Below, piece after piece: positions 44,410 to 52,134 of a stretch of 64,000 bases of DNA (the first letter of the stretch is position 1; the number at the start of each line of letters is the position of its first letter). The translations under genes were made by a program, and so were the position numbers. The DNA lies in contig NZ_CP092827.1 in NCBI RefSeq assembly GCF_022533585.1, positions 3,140,001-3,204,000 on the forward strand. The letters are read 5' to 3'. The notes under the pieces were generated by a model. That model ran no database searches and had not been told where the DNA came from. It was given only the letters and a program-made list of their open reading frames with translations. This DNA is from Pseudomonas sp. LS.1a. Lineage in GTDB: Bacteria > Pseudomonadota > Gammaproteobacteria > Pseudomonadales > Pseudomonadaceae.

Positions 44410-44484
44410 GACGGCTGTACGCAGGTTGGTAGACCGGGAATCAAGGAAACCGGCGCGCACGGAGGCGCCCTACGCACAGCCGCC
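44410..44484 (-). ncRNA. C4-like antisense RNA
   Basis: On the minus strand, GGCGGCTGTGCGT (44484-44472) pairs with GCGTACAGCCGTC (44422-44410) as a long closing stem with two G-U pairs. Inside are a GC hairpin (GGGCGC ... GCGCC) and an unpaired segment (44446-44424) of the form CCTTGATTCCC-GGTCTACCAACC. That segment is complementary to blocks both upstream (44548-44574) and downstream (44364-44401), exactly the layout of phage P1/P4 C4 antisense RNAs. Predicted to repress translation of the DUF3077 gene by masking its ribosome binding site. Confidence 0.65.
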
Positions 44485-44506
44485 ATAACACGAAACAGCC
44501 GGGCAC

Positions 44507-44541
44507 AAAAAAAGCGCCAACTGTATCGCATAGCGGGCGCT
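44507..44541 (-). terminator. intrinsic terminator upstream of the C4 element
   Basis: Minus strand AGCGCC (44541-44536) pairs with GGCGCT (44518-44513) across a 17-nt loop, followed by seven T. It lies between the first complementary block and the C4 structure, so could prematurely end the leader transcript. Confidence 0.7.
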
Positions 44542-44829
44542 TGTGCGCCTTGATTGATCGCGGGCTACCAAACCCGGCTGCTGGATTTACAGCAGCGGGC
44601 AAAGACTACCGATGTCGGGGAAGCGTTTCAAGCGAAGGGAATGTGCAGTAACACTTCCGTTGGCGCCTCTCACTCATCACCGGCCGGCGAATCAGCAGTG
44701 ATCACCATGTTGTGTCGCCTGCACCGGCCCATTCGCGGGCGCGCCCGCTCCCACAGGGACGGCGCAGGCTTCGAGTTGACGCTGATCCTGTGGGAGCGGG
44801 TTCACCCGCGAAGAGGCCCTCAAAGCCAA
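44542..44829. other. intergenic region with first C4-complementary block and REP pair
   Basis: Holds the upstream block (minus strand GGTTTGGTAGC and ATCAATCAAGG, 44574-44548), a hairpin CTGCTG...CAGCAG around 44578-44596, and a REP pair at 44721-44818. No gene is supported; csgG ends at 44830. Confidence 0.6.
44721..44818. repeat. REP pair (inverted)
   Basis: Units with GCGGGCGCGCCCGC and GCGGGTTCACCCGCG cores immediately downstream of csgG. Confidence 0.85.
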
Positions 44830-45678
44830 TCACGGCTGCTCATTCTGGCTAAGATACTTGTCCACCGTAGCCTGCCCCTCCCCCGCATCCCCCGCCACCT
44901 GCCACAGCCGCCGCTCGATCCCCTGCGCCAGCAAATGCCCCACCGCCGCTTCAATCGCCGACAGCACGCAAAGCTGCGCCGGTTCGTTGGTGGTGTACCC
45001 CACCTCGGCCTCCAGCAGCTTCTTGAACTCGATGAACTTGAACACCCCGGCATTGCGGCCGACCGAGTAGATGGTCTTGCTGGTCATCACATTGGCCAGT
45101 ACCTGCCCGGTGCGCACGTCAACCGCACGCAGGTTCACGGTCACCTGGTCGACGCGGTACTCGCGGGAGATATCTATGCCCAGGTAACGAGCGCCCTCGC
45201 CGCCACTGCGCACGTTGGTGTCGTAGGCGATGATGCCGCCCTCCAGCATCAGGTTGGCGGCCTGCAGCGGTGGCAGTTCGCCCATGATGTTTTCCGGCAC
45301 GTCGGGCTTTTTCTGCGAAGCACGGATGATCTTGCGCTCGGTCAGCAGGTTCTGCAGGCCTTCACGCTCCAGCACCACGAACCAGCCACTGGCGTTCAGG
45401 GCGTCCATCAGCATGCTTGCCGCGCCCTGGGTGACGCTGGTGGAGAACGAACTGGCCGGGGTCGGCTTGTACTGCCCGGTCTGGTCGCGGAAGCCATACA
45501 CCACCGCCATCAACCGGCCCTTGGGCCGTGGCATGTTGATCAGGTCGTAGTAGGTCGACGCCCGTGGGGTCAGGGTCGGGGTTTCCGAGTCCTGTTCGGC
45601 GGGCATCGGTTCGCGCAGGCCACAACCGTGCAAACCCAGGGCGGTGAGGATCAGCAGCGTGCTCAGCAGACGTTTCAT
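44830..45678 (-). CDS. csgG: CsgG curli secretion channel lipoprotein
   Basis: 282 aa. Lipoprotein signal ends LHGC (Cys 19). CsgG signatures: YYDLINMPRPKGRLMAVVYGFRDQTGQYKP, the transmembrane/constriction region FSTSVTQGAASMLMDALNASGWFVVLEREGLQNLLTERKII, then NLMLEGGIIAYDTNVRSGG and VTVNLRAVDVRTGQVLANV. CsgG nonamers form the outer-membrane pore for curli subunits. GGGGAGAG precedes the ATG. Last gene of the csgE-F-G trio, which is fused to the end of a secretion operon here; no csgA/csgB is present in the window. Confidence 0.95.
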   Translation of the reverse strand: MKRLLSTLLILTALGLHGCGLREPMPAEQDSETPTLTPRASTYYDLINMPRPKGRLMAVVYGFRDQTGQYKPTPASSFSTSVTQGAASMLMDALNASGWFVVLEREGLQNLLTERKIIRASQKKPDVPENIMGELPPLQAANLMLEGGIIAYDTNVRSGGEGARYLGIDISREYRVDQVTVNLRAVDVRTGQVLANVMTSKTIYSVGRNAGVFKFIEFKKLLEAEVGYTTNEPAQLCVLSAIEAAVGHLLAQGIERRLWQVAGDAGEGQATVDKYLSQNEQP

Positions 45679-45711
45679 GGTGTTCTCTCCCCAACAAAAA
45701 GCCTTTCCCCC

Positions 45712-46125
45712 TCAAGGGTTCAGGCCACTGACCTCAATGATCGAAATTTCTCCTGTGGCGCGATCGGTGACCTTGATACTCAAGGCCCCGGAATCGTCGA
45801 TGACGTCGATGAGAAACGCATCGGTCGCCATGCTGCCGGTGTTGCCGTTACTGATGTTGTCCAGCAACTGCGACAACATCCGCGACTCCAGTTGATTACT
45901 GAAGCGCTCCAGGGCCGTGGTGCCGGTAAAGGCCGAGGCACGGTCCTTGAGGTCGGGGTCGTCGTAGTCGTTCTGCGCCTGGGCGTTGTTCAGCAGCCAG
46001 GTGCCATTGAGCGGGTTGCCGCCAAAGGCCGGGTTGATCGGGGTGTACACCAGCTCGGTGGCCTGGGCGGCACATGCGCTGGCCAACAGGCAGGCGGCGA
46101 TGCAACGGGGTATGTGGTGCTTCAT
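45712..46125 (-). CDS. csgF: CsgF curli assembly factor
   Basis: 137 aa with signal peptide (RCIAACLLASACAAQA). The mature start TELVYTPINPAFGGNPLNGTWLLNNAQAQN is the CsgF region that plugs into the CsgG pore; the rest is the C-terminal domain ending SIKVTDRATGEISIIEVSGL. In curli it anchors the nucleator at the cell surface. Start overlaps the csgE stop by 4 nt (ATGA). Confidence 0.95.
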   Translation of the reverse strand: MKHHIPRCIAACLLASACAAQATELVYTPINPAFGGNPLNGTWLLNNAQAQNDYDDPDLKDRASAFTGTTALERFSNQLESRMLSQLLDNISNGNTGSMATDAFLIDVIDDSGALSIKVTDRATGEISIIEVSGLNP

Positions 46126-46523
46126 AGCTCGTCCCTCTCCAGATCGGTGGTGTCCTGCAGCAGGCGTTGCAACTTGCGCTGAATGATTTGCTGCTTGACC
46201 AGGTCGGCTGCTGCAACGGCCTCGTCCTTGAGCTCGGTGGTGTTCGGTGGCAGAAAGCGCCGGTACACCACCTCGCGCTCGAATTCCACGGTGACCAGGC
46301 TGCCCCAGCGGGCATCCGGGCGTTCGCGCACCACCAGGTTGAAGTCCAGGCGGCTGGTGGCGCGCAGGCGGTCGGCAAAGTAGTAGTAAAAGTCGTGGCC
46401 GATGTGCGAGATGGTGTTGTCGACGATGAAGCCCTGCATCTCGTCCTCGTTCCCGCCCCTGGCCGAGGTGGCCAGCACGGCCACCAGCAGCAGGCCCAGG
46501 CACTGCACGGCCAGGCGGCTCAT
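46122..46523 (-). CDS. csgE: CsgE curli secretion adaptor
   Basis: 133 aa with signal peptide (LAVQCLGLLLVAVLATSARG). Core GFIVDNTISHIGHDFYYYFADRL and LVVRERPDARWGSLVTVEFERE VVYRRFLPP are typical CsgE, the periplasmic cap of CsgG that selects substrates. Its ATG overlaps the stop of the pseudopilin gene upstream and its stop overlaps csgF, showing one continuous operon. Confidence 0.93.
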   Translation of the reverse strand: MSRLAVQCLGLLLVAVLATSARGGNEDEMQGFIVDNTISHIGHDFYYYFADRLRATSRLDFNLVVRERPDARWGSLVTVEFEREVVYRRFLPPNTTELKDEAVAAADLVKQQIIQRKLQRLLQDTTDLERDEL

Positions 46524-47047
46524 GGCGTGTCTCCCGGGCCGGCATGGGTCTGCACGCCACCGGCACTTTCGGTAAAAGCCTGCTCGGCGACGAACTGCCA
46601 GTCGCTGTAGTGCTCCAGCCCTTCAAAACCGCTCCATTCGGCGCTGAAGCCACTGCGCTTGAACGGGGTGGCGTCCGAGCGGCTGTGCACACCAGTAATG
46701 CGGCCGTCGATCGAGCGCAGCAGGCCCCATTCGTCACTGTTGGTGATGGGGTCGGGGTACAGCCGGCGAATGTGCCGCCTGGCCTGCGGGAAGCGGTTGT
46801 CCTGCAGCAGGTCGGCCAGCTCCTGCGGATACTGGGCCAGCCCCGGCGAGGCGCGGTAATAGCTGCGCAGGGCCTGGGCGTACTGGCTGCCCACCCACAA
46901 CAGCTGGCGTTCGCGGTCGCGCTGGGCAGCACTGGTCCAGAGCGTGCCGGTGGCGGCCAGGGCCACACTGCTGACCGCAATCAGCAGCAGCACGCCCAGA
47001 TAGGTGAAGCCACCGTTGGCCTTACCATTCCGCGTACAGGCTGCCAT
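46520..47047 (-). CDS. minor pseudopilin (type II/IV-pilus-like)
   Basis: 175 aa from ATG 47047 (GGGAGGGCGCGGG upstream). Prepilin-type signal NGKANGG followed by FTYLGVLLLIAVSSVALAATG; processing after Gly is expected, but the +5 residue is Gly instead of the conserved Glu, as in tip (GspK-type) pseudopilins. Globular part: RSYYRASPGLAQYPQELADLL and RHIRRLYPDPITNSDEWGLL. Overlaps the upstream pseudopilin by 26 nt and csgE by 4. Confidence 0.85.
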   Translation of the reverse strand: MAACTRNGKANGGFTYLGVLLLIAVSSVALAATGTLWTSAAQRDRERQLLWVGSQYAQALRSYYRASPGLAQYPQELADLLQDNRFPQARRHIRRLYPDPITNSDEWGLLRSIDGRITGVHSRSDATPFKRSGFSAEWSGFEGLEHYSDWQFVAEQAFTESAGGVQTHAGPGDTP

Positions 47048-47408
47048 CCCGCGCCCTCCCTGTGGCACCGCTCTTGATATCGGCTACGCCACCGGCCACG
47101 CCTTCGGGCGGTGGTACCAGCTGCCAGGCATCGCTGCGCTCGGTGATCGGGTCGACCGGGGTGTTGCGCAGGTAACGCTGCTCCACCAACTGTTCCAGCG
47201 AGTCAGGGTAGTGGCCGGTGTCGCCGTAGTAGTGGTCCAGCGCCTCGCGCAGCACCGCCAGGCTCTGGCGCAGGGTGGCTTCGCGAGAGCTTTCCAGGCT
47301 GTTGAAATAGCGCGGCATGGCGATGGTCATCAGCGTGGCGATGATCGCCAGCACCACCAGCAGTTCGATCAGGGTGAAGCCTTGGCGGCGTTTCATGGCT
47401 GTCACCAT
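47022..47408 (-). CDS. pseudopilin, GspG-like
   Basis: 128 aa. Class III signal RRQG then FTLIELLVVLAIIATLMTIAMP with Glu at +5. The C-terminal half LREALDHYYGDTGHYPDSLEQLVEQRYLRNTPVDPITERSDAW matches the GspG major pseudopilin pattern, but it is shorter at the C-terminus. ATG 47408 overlaps the previous stop; ATG 47396 (MKRRQG) is an alternative start that gives the more usual short leader. Confidence 0.9.
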   Translation of the reverse strand: MVTAMKRRQGFTLIELLVVLAIIATLMTIAMPRYFNSLESSREATLRQSLAVLREALDHYYGDTGHYPDSLEQLVEQRYLRNTPVDPITERSDAWQLVPPPEGVAGGVADIKSGATGRARDGSLYAEW

Positions 47409-47881
47409 TGCCCGTAGGGGATGTTGTTGAGGCCTTTGCCGCGGGCCTTGGAATACACGTCAAACACGTCTTCGCCTTCACGCGGGTTGTCCGGGCTGCT
47501 GTCGTAAGCGCGCAGCCCCCAACCGCCTTCGTCCTCACCCTTGGCCGCCACCAGCGGGTCGTGCGGGATGCGCCGCAGGAAGTAGAACTTGGCGCCCTTG
47601 GCACTGCGCACATCACGCACACCGTCGACCAGCACCTGCAGGTTCGGCGGGTAGCCACTGGCGTCCAGGCGCTTCTCGATGTAACCGGCATCGAACGCTC
47701 GCTTGTAAGCGTCGATAGCGTCGCGAATCTGGTACAGCGCCTCGCGCAACTGTTGTTCCTTGCCGCGGCGCACCACGGTTTCGGTCAGCGGCGCAGCCAT
47801 GCTGGCGAGCAGCCCGAGCAGTGCCAGGGTCAGCACCACCTCGATCAGGCTGAACCCCTGCATGCGGCGCTGCGCGATCAT
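47402..47881 (-). CDS. pseudopilin, GspG-like
   Basis: 159 aa. Signal RRMQG then FSLIEVVLTLALLGLLASMAAP with Glu at +5. Conserved core YQIRDAIDAYKRAFDAGYI, GYPPNLQVLVDGV and KFYFLRRIPHDPLV, plus GLRAYDSSPDNPREGEDVFDVYS, a GspG calcium-loop-like segment. First pseudopilin after the secretin gene, overlapped by 4 nt on the secretin side. Confidence 0.9.
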   Translation of the reverse strand: MIAQRRMQGFSLIEVVLTLALLGLLASMAAPLTETVVRRGKEQQLREALYQIRDAIDAYKRAFDAGYIEKRLDASGYPPNLQVLVDGVRDVRSAKGAKFYFLRRIPHDPLVAAKGEDEGGWGLRAYDSSPDNPREGEDVFDVYSKARGKGLNNIPYGQW

Positions 47882-49743
47882 GGCCGTGGGCTCCCTTTGG
47901 CCGGGGCGACCGCCATCTGGCTGTCTGCCACCGGGGTATCGGTGGTCGGGGCATTGCCAGGTACATCTGCCGGCGGCAGCGGCGCCATTTGCCGCACCTG
48001 CATGGCCGACTCGGTGCCGGTGGCGAACTCCATGTCCGACGGGCTCTGGTACGGCAGGTTGCGCACGATGCGCGGAGTAATCGCCAGCACCAGCTCCGAC
48101 TTGCTCATGTCGTCCTTGTTGCTGCCGAACAACCGGCCCAGGCCGGGGATGTCGCCAAGGCCCGGGATCTTGTTGCCGCTGGCGTTGTGGTCGTTGCGCA
48201 CCAGGCCGGCCAGCACCTGGGTTTCGCCATCGTGCAGGCGCAGGGTGGTCTGGGCGTTGCGGGTGTCGACCTGGACCGGGATGGTGCCTTGGCGCGTGGC
48301 TTCCAGCGGGGTGGCGTTGCTCACCTCCAGGGCTACCTTGATCGCCACTTCGTTGTTCAGGTGTACGGTAGGCTGCACTTCAAGCTTCAGACCCACGTCC
48401 AGGTAGGTCACGCTCTCGGTAATCACCGGGCCCTGGGTGGACGGCACCGAGGTGGCACTGATGATCGGTACCCGCTGGCCGATGTGGATGCGCGCCTGCT
48501 CGCGGTTGCTGACGCGGATCACCGGGCTGGCCAGGGTGTTGATGTCCTTGTCCTGGGCGTTGATCTTGGCCTGCGGCGCCGGCGCGATGCTGATGCGGCT
48601 GGAGTCGATGCCCTTGAGCTGGTCGAGCACGCTGACCGGCTGGCCGTCGGAGCTCAGCACGCCGAAGGTGTTGGGCCATTGCAGGCCAAGGTCGAGGATG
48701 CGCGAGGTGGCCACTTCCATCACCTCCACTTCCAGCACCACCTCGGGGTTGGACTGGTCCTGCGATTGCAGCAGCTTCTCGGCCATGCGCACGGCATCGG
48801 GGGTGTCGCGCATGGTCAGGGTGTTGAGGCGTTCGTCGACGAACACGTCGCGGGTCTTGAGCATGGTCTTGACCATGTTCAGCGCGGTGTTGGAGTCGAT
48901 GCTGGTCAGGTAGAAAGTGCGCATGACCAGTTCCTGATAGTCCTTGGTCTTCTGCGGCGAGTCGGGGTAGATCATCAGGGTGTTTTCATTGACGATCTTC
49001 TGCCGCAGCTGGTTCTGCTCCAGCAGCAGCGCCACGGCGTCCTCGATGCGCAAGTCGCGCACAAAGATGGTGGCCTTCATGTCCGGGCGCATGTCCTTGT
49101 CGAAGATGAAGTTGATGCCGGCGACCTGGGACAGCACCTCGAAAATGGTCTTCAGGTTGGCATCGCGAAACTCCAGGGTCACCGGCCGTTCCAGCTTGCT
49201 GCGCAGCTGCGGGAAGGGTTGCGCGGTGCGCGCCTGGACATTCTCGATGTCGCTGCGCAGGGCCACGCCCTTCTGGTTCTGCGGGTCCAGGCGCAGCACT
49301 TCGCGCATGTAGCGCTCGGCACCGAACAGGTCGCCCTGGCGCAGCGCCGCCTGGCCCAGCGCCACGCGCTCGTCGAGGGTGCGGATCAGCTCCAGCTGGC
49401 GGATGCCTTCCTGGGCGCGACGGTTGTTCGGCTCCAGGGTCAGCACCCGGCCATAGCCCATGCGGGCGCCAGCGAAGTCGTGACGAATGCGGCCGGCATC
49501 GGCCTGGGTCAGCAGTGCCTCGACCGCGGCCTGGCGGCTGTGGGCCAGGGCGATGTTCAGCTCGGTGTCACGCGGGTCCTCGCGCAGGGCTTCTTCCAGG
49601 CGGGCGATGCCGGCTTCGTACTGGCCCTCCTTCATCAGTTGGTCGCTGTCCTCGCGTACCGCACTGGAGCCGCAGCCGGCAATGGCCACGCACAGCGCCA
49701 CAAGCAGGAACGGAGCCGGGTTGCACAGCTTTGACGACTTCAT
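47878..49743 (-). CDS. secretin lipoprotein with N-terminal TPR region (GspD/PilQ/MshL-like)
   Basis: 621 aa from ATG 49743. Lipobox VAIAGC, then tetratricopeptide-like repeats up to about residue 160 (EGQYEAGIARLEEALREDPRD, RQGDLFGAERYMREVLRLDPQN). An STN/N0-like domain follows (RPVTLEFRDANLKTIFEVLSQVAGINFIFDKDM), then an N1 domain and the secretin C-domain (VPIISATSVPSTQGP, VGLKLEVQPTV, GETQVLAGLVRND, GLGDIPGLGRLFGSNKDD). It forms the outer-membrane gate. A TPR segment fused to a secretin recalls MshN plus MshL. Coupled by 4-nt overlaps on both sides. Confidence 0.93.
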   Translation of the reverse strand: MKSSKLCNPAPFLLVALCVAIAGCGSSAVREDSDQLMKEGQYEAGIARLEEALREDPRDTELNIALAHSRQAAVEALLTQADAGRIRHDFAGARMGYGRVLTLEPNNRRAQEGIRQLELIRTLDERVALGQAALRQGDLFGAERYMREVLRLDPQNQKGVALRSDIENVQARTAQPFPQLRSKLERPVTLEFRDANLKTIFEVLSQVAGINFIFDKDMRPDMKATIFVRDLRIEDAVALLLEQNQLRQKIVNENTLMIYPDSPQKTKDYQELVMRTFYLTSIDSNTALNMVKTMLKTRDVFVDERLNTLTMRDTPDAVRMAEKLLQSQDQSNPEVVLEVEVMEVATSRILDLGLQWPNTFGVLSSDGQPVSVLDQLKGIDSSRISIAPAPQAKINAQDKDINTLASPVIRVSNREQARIHIGQRVPIISATSVPSTQGPVITESVTYLDVGLKLEVQPTVHLNNEVAIKVALEVSNATPLEATRQGTIPVQVDTRNAQTTLRLHDGETQVLAGLVRNDHNASGNKIPGLGDIPGLGRLFGSNKDDMSKSELVLAITPRIVRNLPYQSPSDMEFATGTESAMQVRQMAPLPPADVPGNAPTTDTPVADSQMAVAPAKGSPRP

Positions 49744-50249
49744 GGTGCGCTCCCTACAGACAAAGTCTGCGACTGATGCAAAGGCAGGTAGACCAGGTGC
49801 AGCTCGCTGGCCGATACCCGATCGAGGCGGTAGGTGTCTTCGATCACGTCGCCCTGGCGCACGACGTAGAGTTTTTCGCCGCTCTGCAGGAAGATCTGCA
49901 GGTCGTCGCGGTCGCCGATGCGGCCGATGAACTGGAATGGCAGGTCCGGGGCGGTCGGGGCTGCGGCTACGGCGGGCGCGGTGACCACGGGTTGTTCGGT
50001 GACGGTGGCCAGGGCTTGGGGTTTGGTCCATTGCTGGGTTGGGAAGAGATCTCTTGAGGCCTGTTCCGGTCTATTCGCGGGTAAACCCGCTCCCACAGGG
50101 ACCGTGGATACCGCCGGTTCTGTGGGAGCGGGTTTACCCGCGAAGGCCGTGACGCCGTCGTCCCGGCCAAACCAGTGCCCCGGGGCCCAGGCCAGCGCCG
50201 CGCTCACGCCGAGGAAGCCAACCCAGATGACAGCACGTTGTGTGTTCAT
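49740..50249 (-). CDS. PilP/GspC-like inner-membrane-secretin linker protein
   Basis: 169 aa. One N-terminal membrane helix (AVIWVGFLGVSAALAWAPG), a Pro/Ala-rich linker, and a C-terminal HR-type beta domain: LPFQFIGRIGDRDDLQIFL, KLYVVRQGDVIEDTYRLDRV and LHLVYLPLHQSQTLSVG, as in PilP/GspC proteins that touch the secretin N0 domain. The linker contains a REP pair translated in frame ([12 protein letters not shown] ... [13 protein letters not shown]). ATG overlaps the stop of the PilO-like gene (TGATG). Confidence 0.82.
   Translation of the reverse strand: MNTQRAVIWVGFLGVSAALAWAPGHWFGRDDGVTAFAGKPAPTEPAVSTVPVGAGLPANRPEQASRDLFPTQQWTKPQALATVTEQPVVTAPAVAAAPTAPDLPFQFIGRIGDRDDLQIFLQSGEKLYVVRQGDVIEDTYRLDRVSASELHLVYLPLHQSQTLSVGSAP
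50061..50149. repeat. REP pair inside a coding sequence
   Basis: Inverted REP units with TATTCGCGGGTAAACCCGCT and AGCGGGTTTACCCGCGAAGG within the linker of the PilP-like gene; the reading frame is preserved. Confidence 0.9.
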
Positions 50250-50812
50250 CACGACCTCGACAGGTAAAGGGTCATGCGCAGGCGGGCGTTGAGCTCGCTG
50301 TCGCCAATGCGTTTGCGTTGCAGCTCCAGGTCTTCCAGTACCAGGGTCGGCAACTGCTTGAGCAGCCCCTTGAGGAAGCCACGAATCTGCGGGTAGCTGC
50401 CGCGTACCGGCAGCACGATCTGGTAGCGCGCCAGTTGCGTCTTGGGGTCGATGCCCAGGGCGTATTCGCCACGCGCGAGGCTGATGTGCTCGGCGCTGGC
50501 CAGGTGGTACAGGCGCTCGATCAGCGCGCTGGCCTGGGGCTGCCCCGGCAGTTGCTGGCGCAGGCTGTCGAGGGCCTGCTGCTCGGGTTTGATGGCAATC
50601 TTCAACTCGCCACGCCTGACCCGCTCGACCTGCACCCTGGCGTCCGCTTCGCTGGCGCGCAGTTCGCGCAGGTTCTGCCATTGCGGCAACACCCCGACGC
50701 ACAGCACGCCCACGGCCAGCAGGCCCACCGCAACCGCAGCCAGGCCAACCGGGCCGACGCGACGCAGGCGCTCCTGGAGGATCAGGCTGTTCAGCGATTC
50801 ACGGGCGCGCAT
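50249..50812 (-). CDS. PilO/GspM-like assembly protein
   Basis: 187 aa from ATG 50812 (RARESLNSLILQERLRRVG). A single membrane helix (VGLAAVAVGLLAVGVLCVGV), a coiled-coil stretch (LRELRASEADARVQVERVRRGEL), then a ferredoxin-like periplasmic domain (ALIERLYHLASAEHISLARGEY, RYQIVLPVRGSYPQIRGFLKGLLKQLPTLVLEDLELQRK) typical of PilO. Overlaps its PilN-like partner upstream by 14 nt. Belongs to the inner-membrane platform. Confidence 0.85.
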   Translation of the reverse strand: MRARESLNSLILQERLRRVGPVGLAAVAVGLLAVGVLCVGVLPQWQNLRELRASEADARVQVERVRRGELKIAIKPEQQALDSLRQQLPGQPQASALIERLYHLASAEHISLARGEYALGIDPKTQLARYQIVLPVRGSYPQIRGFLKGLLKQLPTLVLEDLELQRKRIGDSELNARLRMTLYLSRS

Positions 50813-51341
50813 GGCCGGTCTCCCAGGTGGCGGTGAGGGTGAAACGCACCGGGTGCTCGGGCTGTGCGGCCAGCACCTCATGGTTGAGCAGCGACACATC
50901 GCTGAGCTCGGCACTGGCCTCCAGGCGCTGGTGGTACTGCAGCATCGCTTCCAGGTTGCGCGCCTCGGCGGTGATGCGCAGCTGGCCTTTGCGCGCGTCG
51001 GGGGCCAGGCTGAGCAGCGCCACGTCGTCCTGCGGCTGCGCTTCGAGCATGGCGAACAGTTGCTGCCAGGGCCGTTGCAGCTGCTGCGAGACGCTTTGCA
51101 TCTGCGCCAGGCGCTCGGCCTGTTCGCGGCTGGCGGCGCTGCTCAGCGGTGCGACGGTGGCCGGGCGACGGCCCAGTTGCTGCTCCAGGCTGTGCACGCT
51201 GGCCTCCCGTTCGACCTGCTCGGCCTGCAAACTTTGTTGCAGCAGCACCAGGCCTGCGACCATGGCGCTCCCCACTGCAAGCAGCGACCAGGCCAACGGG
51301 CTGCTGCGCCGGGGCTGGAATTCCAGGTCGAGGCGGCGCAT
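50799..51341 (-). CDS. PilN/GspL-C-like assembly protein
   Basis: 180 aa from ATG 51341. The short cytoplasmic N-terminus DLEFQPRRSSP is the PilN-type motif that binds PilM. It is followed by a membrane helix (LAWSLLAVGSAMVAGLVLLQQS), coiled coil (VEREASVHSLEQQLGRR) and a periplasmic ferredoxin-like domain (QPWQ-type LQRPWQQLFAMLEAQPQDDVALLSLAPDARKGQLRITAEA). Starts 1 nt after the PilM-like stop. Confidence 0.85.
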   Translation of the reverse strand: MRRLDLEFQPRRSSPLAWSLLAVGSAMVAGLVLLQQSLQAEQVEREASVHSLEQQLGRRPATVAPLSSAASREQAERLAQMQSVSQQLQRPWQQLFAMLEAQPQDDVALLSLAPDARKGQLRITAEARNLEAMLQYHQRLEASAELSDVSLLNHEVLAAQPEHPVRFTLTATWETGHARP

Positions 51342-51342
51342 G

Positions 51343-52134
51343 TCAGGCCACCGCCCGCCACATGGCGCACAGCGGGTCGGCGTCGGTGGCCGGCTGGCAC
51401 AGCTGCACCGCCGCCAGTTGCGGCACGTCGCCCCGGCCCGGGGCATGCAGGTAGACCCGTGGCAGGTGCTCGCCGTACAGCTCGCAAGTACGCTCGATCA
51501 GTGCTTGCAGGGCCTGGTCGCTATCGGCGCAGCCTTGCGCCAGCACTTGCTGCCAGGCCCCCCCGGCAGCCAGCAGCAGCACGCTGCGGCGCGGTTCGGC
51601 CAGGACGAACAGGAAGTCGCCCTGCTCCAGCTGTGCCGAGCAGCGGTTGTAGGCAGCCATCAGGTACGGCTGCACCGAGCGCAGGCTCAGGTGGCTTTCC
51701 CGGCCCAGCGCCTGCAGCCGCTGCAGCAGGGCTTCGGGCAGCGCCGTGGCGATGCGTGCGGCACCGGCCGGCTCGGGCGAGAGCACGATGCGCCAGTCGT
51801 CCAGCGGCTGACCGTAGAGGTTTTCGAAGCAGGCCCGGGCGTAGGCATCCAGTTCGCGCGGGTGGCTGATGGCATCACTCCAGGGCACCAGGCAGAACCG
51901 GCTGTAGCGGGCCGACAGCAGCACCCGCAACTGGGCACCGCGCACGGCATGCTCGGCCAGCAACGTGGCCAGGGCGTCGACGGCGGCTTCCCAGGCCGGC
52001 TGGGCGGCATCACAGGTGAAGTCACGGCTGCCCAGCCACTGGTGGTGGTTGGCGTGCCAGCTACCCAGGCCTACACCTTCGGCACCGAGTACGGCGCTGT
52101 ATCTATAAGAGCCACGATCAGATGAATGTGACAC
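51343..52134 (-). CDS. PilM/MshI/GspL-N-like protein
   Basis: About 263 aa from GTG 52134, which overlaps the gspE-like gene by 17 nt; the ORF is open further upstream but only within gspE. An actin-like cytoplasmic fold is suggested by LGSWHANHHQWL, RVLLSARYSRFCLVPWSDAI, ARACFENLYGQPLDDWRIVL, YNRCSAQLEQGDFLFVLAEPRR and VYLHAPGRGDVPQL. No membrane helix. It would couple the ATPase to the PilN/PilO platform. Family assignment rests on position and fold-level patterns rather than strong motifs. Confidence 0.7.
   Translation of the reverse strand: MSHSSDRGSYRYSAVLGAEGVGLGSWHANHHQWLGSRDFTCDAAQPAWEAAVDALATLLAEHAVRGAQLRVLLSARYSRFCLVPWSDAISHPRELDAYARACFENLYGQPLDDWRIVLSPEPAGAARIATALPEALLQRLQALGRESHLSLRSVQPYLMAAYNRCSAQLEQGDFLFVLAEPRRSVLLLAAGGAWQQVLAQGCADSDQALQALIERTCELYGEHLPRVYLHAPGRGDVPQLAAVQLCQPATDADPLCAMWRAVA

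Noticed and set aside
44554..46182. 542-codon plus-strand open frame opposite csgG/csgF
   Set aside because: Runs through the C4 region, a REP pair and antisense to two confident genes; low-complexity His/Gln/Gly composition.
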